Part shown: piece by piece, positions 14,427-19,568 of the stretch
Position numbering within the stretch: position 1 is the first letter of the stretch
Layout of the letters: every line of letters begins with the position of its first letter
Assembly (NCBI GenBank): GCA_900548365.1
Contig: URKM01000034.1
Span: 1-19,568, forward strand
Origin: an uncultured Collinsella sp.
GTDB taxonomy: Bacteria; Actinomycetota; Coriobacteriia; Coriobacteriales; Coriobacteriaceae
DNA: 19,568 nt
Direction of reading: 5' to 3'
Translations under genes and position numbers: made by a program
Notes under the pieces: generated by a model
Database searches by the model: none
What the model was told of the DNA's origin: nothing
Seen by the model: only the letters and a program-made list of their open reading frames with translations

Positions 14427-14475
14427 ATTGTACGCCAACGCCGTGGGCGGGTTGTGGAGCGCGCCCACGGCGTTG
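14427..14475 (-). promoter_or_regulatory. Asparaginase -10 box flanked by a perfect 14-bp inverted repeat
   Basis: On the minus strand TACAAT spans 14432-14427. Bases 14436-14449 and 14462-14475 are perfect complements separated by 12 bases, so they straddle the expected -35 region, which is itself poor. The layout suits an operator for ansA; a factor-independent terminator is less likely because no T-run follows in either direction. Confidence 0.45.
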
Positions 14476-14559
14476 ACGGTTGGAGCGGGGCGTCTAGCTG
14501 GCAACTTGTAGCCTGTGTGCATATGCGCAGCTATGTACTGCTGTTCCATACGAAACGTG

Positions 14560-14565
14560 TATGAT
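14560..14565 (+). promoter_or_regulatory. Possible -10 box of the guaA promoter
   Basis: TATGAT lies about 90 bases before the guaA start. No convincing -35 box is found at 16-18 bases. The leader between them shows no purine-riboswitch signature that I can recognise. Confidence 0.3.
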
Positions 14566-14655
14566 ATGACGGTTATTTTCGCCTGCATAGCGTGCGACCT
14601 GCGTAGTGCACGTTGGCGAGGAGCTACGAAACCCGATCCGGTAGAGAGGAGACCC

Positions 14656-16263
14656 ATGTCTCAGAACGGATTGCATGGCGAGGCGAAGGTCCTCGTTTTT
14701 GACTTTGGCGCGCAGTACGCGCAGCTTATCGCCCGTCGCGTGCGCGACCTGCACGTGTATTCCGAGATCGTGCCGTGCGACATTTCCGCCGACGAGGTGC
14801 GCGCCATGGCGCCCGCCGCGCTCATCTTGTCCGGCGGTCCCGCATCGGTGTACGCCGAGGACGCGCCTACGGTGGACCCGGCCATCTACGACCTGGGCCT
14901 GCCCATCCTGGGCTTCTGCTACGGCCATCAGGTGACCGCCGTGACGCTCGGCGGCGAGGTGGGGCACTCCGAGATCGGCGAGTACGGCCCCGCCACCATC
15001 GAGCGCGACCGCGAGAGCGTGCTGTTCAACGCCACGCCGCTCGAGCAGACCGTGTGGATGAGCCACCGTGACGCCGTGTCCGCCGTGCCCCAGGGCTTCA
15101 CCGTGACGGCGAGCACCTCCGTGTGCCCGGTTGCCGCCATGGAGAACGCCGAGCGCCGCATCTACACCACGCAGTTCCATCCCGAGGTGAAGCACACCGA
15201 GTACGGCCAGCAGCTGCTGAAGAACTTCCTGTTCAATATCTGCGGTCTTACGGCCACGTGGACCATGGACAACCTGGTGGAGACGATGACGGACGAGTTC
15301 CGCGCTGCCGTGGGCGAGGACCGCGTGATCCTGGCGCTCTCCGGCGGCGTGGATTCCTCCGTGGTTGCCGCGCTGGGCGCGCGCGCCGTGGGACGCCAGA
15401 TGACCTGCGTGTTCATTAACCATGGTCTTCTGCGTAAGGGCGAGCCCGAGCAGGTGGAGGAGGTCTTCACCAAGCAGTTCGACGTCGACTTCGTGCACGT
15501 GCACGCCGAGGACCGCTACGCCGCGCTGCTGGACGGCGTGACCGATCCCGAGGAAAAGCGCCGTATCATCGGCACGCAGTTCTGGAACGAGTTCTTCGCT
15601 GTGGCCAAGAGCCTCGAGAGCGATGGGCGACCGGTGAAGTACCTGGCCCAGGGCACCATCTACCCCGACATCATCGAGTCCGGCGCCCGTAAGACGGGCG
15701 GCAAGACGGCCACCATCAAGAGCCACCACAACCTCATCCCGTTCCCCGAGGGCGTGCACTTCGACCTTATCGAGCCGCTGGACCACTTCTTCAAGGACGA
15801 GGTCCGCGAGCTCGGCCTGGCGCTGGGCCTGCCCGAGCACATCGTGTACCGCCAGCCGTTCCCGGGCCCGGGCCTGGCGATCCGCATCATCGGCGCGGTG
15901 AGCCCCGAGAAGCTCGAGATCCTGAAGGACGCCGACGCCATCGTGCGCGAGGAGCTGGACGCCTACAATGCGCGCCTCTTCGAGCAGACCGGCGAGCGCA
16001 ATAGCGAGCATTCCTGCTGGCAGTACTTCTGCGTGCTGCCCGACATCAAGTCCGTGGGCGTGATGGGCGACGAGCGCACTTACGCGCGCCCCGTGATCCT
16101 GCGTGCCGTGGAGTCCAGCGACGCCATGACCGCCGACTGGGCGCGCCTGCCCTACGAGGTGCTCGCGCGCATCTCCGGCCGCATCGTGGCCGAGGTCCCC
16201 GGCATCAATCGCGTGGCGTACGACATCACGAGCAAGCCCCCTGCGACCATTGAGTGGGAGTAG
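14656..16263 (+). CDS. guaA: GMP synthase (glutamine-hydrolysing)
   Basis: The 535-residue cytoplasmic enzyme converts XMP to GMP using ATP and ammonia from glutamine. ATG 14656 follows GAGAGGAG by five bases; upstream in-frame sequence shows no similarity. The N-terminal class I amidotransferase domain has LILSGGPASVY (57-67), the nucleophile C88 in GFCYGHQ, and H175/E177 in TQFHPEV. The ATP pyrophosphatase domain starts around 205, with the PP-loop SGGVDSSV (229-236), then FINHGLLRKGE. The C-terminal dimerisation domain has RQPFPGPGLAIRI and ends KPPATIEWE, the canonical GuaA terminus. All catalytic residues are present and the length is normal (E. coli 525). It has its own strong terminator. 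Confidence 0.98.
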   Translation: MSQNGLHGEAKVLVFDFGAQYAQLIARRVRDLHVYSEIVPCDISADEVRAMAPAALILSGGPASVYAEDAPTVDPAIYDLGLPILGFCYGHQVTAVTLGGEVGHSEIGEYGPATIERDRESVLFNATPLEQTVWMSHRDAVSAVPQGFTVTASTSVCPVAAMENAERRIYTTQFHPEVKHTEYGQQLLKNFLFNICGLTATWTMDNLVETMTDEFRAAVGEDRVILALSGGVDSSVVAALGARAVGRQMTCVFINHGLLRKGEPEQVEEVFTKQFDVDFVHVHAEDRYAALLDGVTDPEEKRRIIGTQFWNEFFAVAKSLESDGRPVKYLAQGTIYPDIIESGARKTGGKTATIKSHHNLIPFPEGVHFDLIEPLDHFFKDEVRELGLALGLPEHIVYRQPFPGPGLAIRIIGAVSPEKLEILKDADAIVREELDAYNARLFEQTGERNSEHSCWQYFCVLPDIKSVGVMGDERTYARPVILRAVESSDAMTADWARLPYEVLARISGRIVAEVPGINRVAYDITSKPPATIEWE

Positions 16264-16378
16264 GCTGATAGGGTTCTGACCTGCACTTTTGAGTGCCGCA
16301 CTGTGCCGCTGAGTTTCGTTTCGTACGAGAGTCATGGCAAAGCCGTCAGCGACGGCGGTGAGTAAATACGAAAATTGA

Positions 16379-16411
16379 GCCTCCGTTCCCGCGTTGGGAC
16401 GGAGGCTTTTT
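16379..16411 (+). terminator. Rho-independent terminator after guaA
   Basis: GCCTCCGT (16379-16386) pairs with ACGGAGGC (16399-16406), with three further C-G pairs after a bulged T and a 5-base loop, followed by TTTTT (16407-16411). It lies 115 bases after the guaA stop; a small 6-bp hairpin (16342-16356) precedes it. Confidence 0.93.
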
Positions 16412-16420
16412 CTTTGCCGT

Positions 16421-16793
16421 TTTACTCCCTTTCACCTGCGATTTCGCGATTTACTCCCCGTATTTCAAGACGACAAGGCACGGGGCGGTATTCGGAGGAA
16501 CGGGAGTAAAGATTTATCCCGAATGAGTAGACGCGCGATTTTTGTCCCCGAGAACGAAACGAGGCCGTTTCGGGGCCCGTGAAACTCAAATCGAACTCAA
16601 CGGGCGTTTTTACGGTCTCCGTACGGCGTTTCCCCAGGTGGTTAATGGGGAGTAAAGAATCTCGCCGCCTCAATGAAAACGGGAGTAACCAGGGGAAATG
16701 CCGCGGCGTACTGCCGTGTGCCGCCATGTAAGCCACCGCGTCATTTACTCCCCGTTTACGCTTGAAATGCCTTTGCATGCAATGGGGAGTAAA
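16421..16793. repeat. Seven dispersed copies of a TTTACTCCCC-like motif in both orientations
   Basis: Plus-orientation copies are at 16421-16429 (TTTACTCCC), 16450-16459 and 16744-16753. Reverse copies (GGGGAGTAAA or close) are at 16501-16510, 16647-16656, 16680-16689 (CGGGAGTAAC) and 16784-16793. Two looser relatives, GATTTATCCCG (16511-16521) and GATTTTTGTCCCCG (near 16537-16550), lie between. Some pairs face each other as inverted repeats (16450/16501, 16744/16784). This fills most of the stretch 16412-16880, in which I recognise no gene; the open frames there have no family similarity or ribosome-binding site. Confidence 0.8.
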
Positions 16794-16880
16794 AACTCAG
16801 CTTACGCAGGAGCGAGCGGAGCTCACCGCCTAGCCTGGCGTCCTGATTCGGTTGCGTTGATTGCGAAATGCGGGGAGCCG

Positions 16881-17180
16881 TTACAGCAAGGCTTTCCAGT
16901 CCTCGTACTCGTCGGCGTCGATCTCGCCGTTCTCGAGCCGTGCGCGCTTCTCTGCCCACAACTCGATCGCCATCGCGGCTTTGGGCGCGTGCGGCGCCTT
17001 GGGGTTCAGGGAGAGGCCCGAACCGTCGGCTGAGGGAACTATGCCGAAGGAGTCTTCGAGCCGCACGAGCAGCGACATGAGGTCGCCTGCGGTCTCGACG
17101 CCGTAATCCTTGAGGGCGTTGACGGACACGCCGAGCGCTGCGGCGATGGACTCGAGCAGCTCGGGCTTGTCCATCAGCAA
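16881..17180 (-). pseudogene. XRE-family regulator, C-terminal remnant (N-terminal HTH missing)
   Basis: The visible protein of at most 99 residues starts MLMDKPELLESIAAALGVSV. KPELLESIAAALGVSVNALKDYG reads like the end of a Cro/C1-type helix-turn-helix domain, where such proteins normally have ~30-50 more residues in front. The following AGDLMSLLVRLEDSFGIVP and the acidic C-terminus (NGEIDADEYEDWKALL) look like the sensory tail seen in actinobacterial XRE proteins. No ribosome-binding site is found before the apparent ATGs, and the DNA immediately upstream is integrase coding sequence on the other strand. I read this as a gene truncated at its 5' end by the junction near 17173. Its high GC fits the left-hand genome. 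Confidence 0.65.
17165..17180. other. Junction between high-GC chromosome and mobile-element DNA
   Basis: Left of about 17173, reading on the minus strand, the sequence encodes the XRE remnant; right of it, on the plus strand, it encodes the integrase remnant. Both are interrupted mid-domain. Neither an att-like core nor a target-site duplication is visible, so this is not a normal integration end. Confidence 0.6.
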
Positions 17181-17583
17181 ATCCTATCAGCGGCTCAAGG
17201 GCAAGGACGTGATTACCACTCCTAAGACGAAAAAGAGCAACCGTGTCATTAAGATGCCCAAATTCCTCTGTGGAGAGATGGAGGACTACTTAAAGATGTT
17301 TTACAGCACCGGGGCAAATGAACGGATTTTCCCTGTCAGCAAGCACTATCTCCACCATGAAATGGACAGAGGTGCGAAAGCGGCGGGAGTGAAGCGGATC
17401 AGAATTCACGACCTCCGACATTCACACATTTCCCTGCTGATTGATATGGGCTTCACCGCCCTGGCAATCGCTGACCGGGTGGGGCATGAGAGTATCGATA
17501 TCACCTACCGCTACGCCCATCTGTTTCCTACAAGGCAGACGGAGATGGCGGACAAACTGGACTTTGAAAGGATGGGAACGTAA
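17173..17583 (+). pseudogene. Tyrosine recombinase/integrase, C-terminal remnant
   Basis: About 136 residues from ISKSYQRLKG to the TAA at 17581-17583 match the catalytic domain end of Tn916/phage-type integrases. TPKTKKSNR carries the beta-hairpin lysine region. HDLRHSH holds the second catalytic Arg, GHESIDITYRYAH holds the GH histidine and the Tyr nucleophile (Y of YAH). The core-binding domain and the first catalytic Arg, normally ~230 residues upstream, are absent: the frame upstream of 17173 is antisense to the XRE remnant. It should therefore be inactive as it stands. Codon use and lower GC match the following mobile-element genes, not the left-hand chromosome. It stops two bases before the MobC-like gene. 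Confidence 0.8.
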
Positions 17584-17585
17584 CC

Positions 17586-17906
17586 ATGTCACTGAAAAAC
17601 CGAGACAACAAAAATCGCTGGAGGAACAAGACCGTGGCCTTCCGGGTGTCCCCGGAGGAAGATGAACAGATCGAGGCCGCTGTGCGGCTCTCCGGCCTGA
17701 CAAAGCAGGACTACATCACAAGACGCCTCCTGTGCCGGGACGTAGTGGTACAGGGTAATCCCAAGGTCTACAAAGCCCTGCGTGACCAGCTTGCCGCCGT
17801 TCTGGACGAACTGCGGCGGGCCGAGGACGGGGCTGGCGTGGACGATGAACTGCTGGACACCATTCAGATGATCGCCGCTATCATGGGCGGCATGAAGGAG
17901 GATTGA
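17586..17906 (+). CDS. MobC-like ribbon-helix-helix mobilization protein
   Basis: The protein has 106 residues. Residues ~14-45 (KTVAFRVSPEEDEQIEAAVRLSGLTKQDYITRRLL) have the beta strand and two helices of the ribbon-helix-helix fold found in MobC/NikA-type relaxosome accessory proteins, which bind oriT and help the relaxase nick. The C-terminal half (YKALRDQLAAVLDELRR, then ELLDTIQMIAAIMGGMKED) is helical. It lies two bases after the integrase remnant and eight bases before the AAA ATPase gene, so it is probably cotranscribed with the latter. A relaxase gene starts 1.6 kb downstream on the same strand, which supports the mobilization role. An alternative is a copy-control or self-regulating DNA-binding protein. 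Confidence 0.7.
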   Translation: MSLKNRDNKNRWRNKTVAFRVSPEEDEQIEAAVRLSGLTKQDYITRRLLCRDVVVQGNPKVYKALRDQLAAVLDELRRAEDGAGVDDELLDTIQMIAAIMGGMKED

Positions 17907-17913
17907 TAGATTG

Positions 17914-19068
17914 ATGGATTCCAGAGAAACGAAAAGGACTGTCCCGGTTCCGTCTGTTGGCGCAGACGGGGAACAGCCCATTTCACAAACACCTACCGCA
18001 AGTATAACAGAGGAAACGACAGAAAACAATCCCCCTGAAAAAAATTATGCGGAACTGCTGCGGAAAATGCAGCGCATGAACGACCCGGCGTATCTCCCCA
18101 CGATTTCCATGAACGAGTTGTACGAGAACGTCTATCAGAGCAGACCGCCCGTCATTGACGGTCTGCTCTATCCGGGGACGTACCTCTTTGCGGGAGCGCC
18201 CAAGGTAGGCAAGTCGTTTCTGATGGCCCAGCTTGCCTACCACGTCAGCATGGGCCTCCCCCTGTGGGACTATCCCGTTCACAAGGGGACTGTCCTCTAT
18301 CTGGCGCTGGAGGACGATCACCGTCGCTTGCAGGAGCGGCTTTACCGGATGTTCGGCATGGACGGCACCAACGACCTCCTCTTTTCCATCTGCGCAAAGC
18401 AGGTCGGCAACGGGCTGGAGGAACAGCTAAAGCGATTCGTGCAGGAACACCCAGACACCAAACTGATTATCATTGACACCCTTCAGAAGATTCGGGAGGC
18501 TGGCGGGGATAAGTACAGCTACGCCAACGATTATGAGGTGGTAGGAAAGCTGAAACGCCTTGCTGACGCTTGCGGCGTCTGCCTCCTACTGGTACATCAC
18601 ACTCGGAAGCAGCAGGCCGACGACAAGTTTGATATGATCTCCGGCACCAACGGCCTGTCGGGGGCAGCAGACGGGGCCTTTCTTCTTCAGAAGGAGAAGC
18701 GGACGGACGGCACCGCCACCTTGGATGTGGTAGGACGTGACCAGCAAGACCAGCGGCTCTATCTCATTAAGGACAAGGAACACCTGACATGGACACTGGA
18801 GCGGATGGAAACGGAGTTGTGGGTAGAACCCCCCGACCCGGTGCTGGAGGCCGTAGCCGCCTTTATCACGGCGGAGAGGCCGTCCTGGGGCGGTACGGCC
18901 ACGGAGTTGGCGGCAGCCCTGCAAGTGGATATGAAGCCCAATGCCCTGGCGATGCGGCTGAACGTCCGGGCCGGGAAACTGGCAACGGACTATCATATCC
19001 GCTATGAGAACACCCGCACCCACGCCGGGAGAAGTATCAGCCTGACCCTGGATCCTCCCCAAGCGTGA
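17914..19068 (+). CDS. RepA/DnaB-like AAA-family ATPase of a mobilizable element
   Basis: The protein has 384 residues. AAGGAGG (17895-17901) precedes both TTG 17911 and ATG 17914; I take the ATG. The N-terminal ~45 residues are low-complexity. Walker A is GAPKVGKS (94-101), Walker B LIIIDTL (184-190), and LLLVHHTRK (217-225) follows, the arrangement of hexameric RepA-type (RSF1010) and RecA-like helicases. ALEDDHRRLQERL (131-143) is also characteristic of RepA. A C-terminal winged-helix-like region (~300-384) could bind DNA. Its likely role is replicative helicase or initiator of the element. The stop codon lies inside an array of TGACGG-type units, which could be its binding sites. The gene clearly differs in codon use from the left-hand genes. 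Confidence 0.8.
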   Translation: MDSRETKRTVPVPSVGADGEQPISQTPTASITEETTENNPPEKNYAELLRKMQRMNDPAYLPTISMNELYENVYQSRPPVIDGLLYPGTYLFAGAPKVGKSFLMAQLAYHVSMGLPLWDYPVHKGTVLYLALEDDHRRLQERLYRMFGMDGTNDLLFSICAKQVGNGLEEQLKRFVQEHPDTKLIIIDTLQKIREAGGDKYSYANDYEVVGKLKRLADACGVCLLLVHHTRKQQADDKFDMISGTNGLSGAADGAFLLQKEKRTDGTATLDVVGRDQQDQRLYLIKDKEHLTWTLERMETELWVEPPDPVLEAVAAFITAERPSWGGTATELAAALQVDMKPNALAMRLNVRAGKLATDYHIRYENTRTHAGRSISLTLDPPQA

Positions 19069-19149
19069 CGACCGTGACGGCTGTGACGGCTTTTTTGAGA
19101 GCGGGGGCGGTGTCCAAAACATCGTCACGGTCGTCACGGCTGTCACGGG
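19065..19149. repeat. Inverted array of TGACGG/CCGTCA units, possible replication iterons
   Basis: Three GTGACGR-type units (19065-19089) face three GTCACGG-type units (19123-19149). Bases 19065-19079 and 19123-19137 are perfect 15-bp complements with a 43-base spacer containing TTTTTT at 19091-19096. It starts on the last codons of the ATPase gene. It could be an origin, an operator or a terminator-like structure. Confidence 0.6.
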
Positions 19150-19158
19150 GAGCGGGGT

Positions 19159-19230
19159 CAAATGTCAAGGGGGCATACCTGTGGGTGGAGATTGCCGCAA
19201 GGCAATACAACCCGAACCCCTTGATATTTG
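19159..19230. other. Nested stem structure, candidate oriT
   Basis: Bases 19159-19172 pair with 19217-19230 (14 bp, one G-T pair). Inside, GGGT (19183-19186) can pair with ACCC (19210-19213), and ATTGCC-GCAA-GGCAAT (19191-19206) forms a tetraloop hairpin. It lies ~270 bases upstream of a relaxase start, where mobilization origins of MobV elements are usually found. No nick-site consensus was verified. Confidence 0.45.
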
Positions 19231-19254
19231 GCCCACGGAGGACACTTGCCGGGT

Positions 19255-19466
19255 GGTGGAAAGGCTGTGCCTTTCCACCTGCCCAACGGCGAGTGGAAAA
19301 GTTTAGGCGGGGTGCAGGGCGCCCTTTTCAAAGGGCGGCCCTGCTGGGGGAGGCAACCGCAGTTGCCGGGGGCAAAGCCCCCACACCACCCCGTAGGGCG
19401 CAAATGCGCTTTTGATGGCCGACAGGCTGTCAAAAGTGCTTTTGCGTTACTTTCGCAGAAAGTAAC
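19255..19466. other. Series of hairpins upstream of the relaxase gene
   Basis: Consecutive stem-loops: 19255-19264/19270-19279 (10 bp, perfect), 19314-19326/19331-19344 (13 bp with one bulge), 19352-19357/19362-19367 (6 bp), 19368-19373/19377-19382 (6 bp, AAA loop) and 19446-19454/19458-19466 (9 bp, GCA loop). Open frames cross this stretch on both strands, but the dense palindromes argue for a structured non-coding leader or transfer region. Confidence 0.6.
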
Positions 19467-19502
19467 AAAGGCCGCCGCTGGCGCGGCGAAAGGAGTGTTG
19501 AT

Positions 19503-19568
19503 TTGAAAAGGACGATTAGCGCAATGGTGGGACAGGGTTCGGTGAACCACAACAGCCGGGCATTCAAC
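19503..19568 (+). CDS. MobV/Pre-type relaxase, N-terminal 22 codons (partial at window end)
   Basis: TTG 19503 follows AGGAG (19491-19495) by seven bases. The visible peptide, (M)KRTISAMVGQGSVNHNSR then AFN, matches the start of plasmid recombination/mobilization (MobV, Pre/Mob) relaxases of Clostridiales elements, including the N-terminal H-N-x-R segment. Such enzymes nick oriT and lead the strand into the recipient. Only the first residues are in the window, so the catalytic motifs cannot be checked. The hairpin-rich region upstream and the MobC-like gene support the call. Confidence 0.65.
   Translation, partial: MKRTISAMVGQGSVNHNSRAFN

Noticed and set aside
14572..14655. Purine riboswitch in the guaA leader
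   Set aside because: The leader is too short and lacks the two kissing loops and three-way junction pattern.
14494..16335. 613-codon minus-strand frame opposite guaA
   Set aside because: guaA on the plus strand is unmistakable; the opposite frame is His/Gly/Ala-rich without recognisable domains.
16422..16778. 118-codon minus-strand frame across the TTTACTCCCC cluster
   Set aside because: No ribosome-binding site or similarity was seen, and the repeated motif recurs at spacings that are not multiples of three in places.
16421..16793. CRISPR array
   Set aside because: The units are only ~10 bases, irregularly spaced and in both orientations; no cas gene is present.
19065..19550. Hypothetical proteins on both strands downstream of the AAA ATPase gene
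   Set aside because: The stretch is packed with perfect palindromes and repeat units, and neither frame has a suitable ribosome-binding site or a recognisable domain.

Overview
The window looks like chromosomal DNA of a high-GC actinobacterium, most likely a Collinsella-like gut member of the Coriobacteriia. That is inferred from strong G/C bias at third codon positions, the family content and general protein resemblance; no search was run. The last ~2.4 kb (from about 17173) is visibly lower in GC and reads like a Clostridiales-type mobilizable element. The two blocks meet at a junction where a gene on each side is broken.

Left part (1-4400): the 3' end of fusA (EF-G) is followed by rpsJ (S10), which starts at TTG and ends in a strong terminator instead of running on into an S10 operon. 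A lower-GC, minus-strand AbiEi-like protein with a C-terminal nuclease-like (DUF559/Vsr-type) region follows, then a non-coding stretch with a 62-bp tandem repeat (3.7 copies). A two-gene unit comes next: a CDF-family metal efflux protein and a histidine phosphatase. A 12-bp hairpin separates it from the convergent 6-phosphofructokinase gene.

Middle part (4400-13200): pfkA (minus) diverges from a panE-like ketopantoate reductase gene. A peptide-deformylase-like protein follows that lacks the catalytic glutamate (HGIDH instead of HExDH). Then comes an MFS efflux pump whose upstream DNA carries a textbook MerR-type promoter (19-bp spacer filled by a 9-3-9 dyad), and a MerR-family regulator gene just downstream. 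Next are a four-cluster ferredoxin-like protein with a coiled-coil tail, the translation-linked ATPase ychF, and a small DUF1648-like membrane protein.

Right part (13200-16880): a cytoplasmic type-I-like asparaginase (minus) diverges from guaA (GMP synthase). After the guaA terminator there are about 460 bases without a convincing gene, carrying seven copies, in both orientations, of a motif resembling TTTACTCCCC.

Far right (16880-19568): a C-terminal remnant of an XRE-type regulator abuts a C-terminal remnant of a tyrosine recombinase. Then come a MobC-like ribbon-helix-helix protein, a RepA/DnaB-like AAA ATPase, an inverted array of TGACGG-type units, a series of hairpins that could include an oriT, and the first 22 codons of a MobV/Pre-type relaxase. 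This is the replication/mobilization core of a mobile element cut off by the window end. The junction may be a genuine rearrangement or an assembly chimera.
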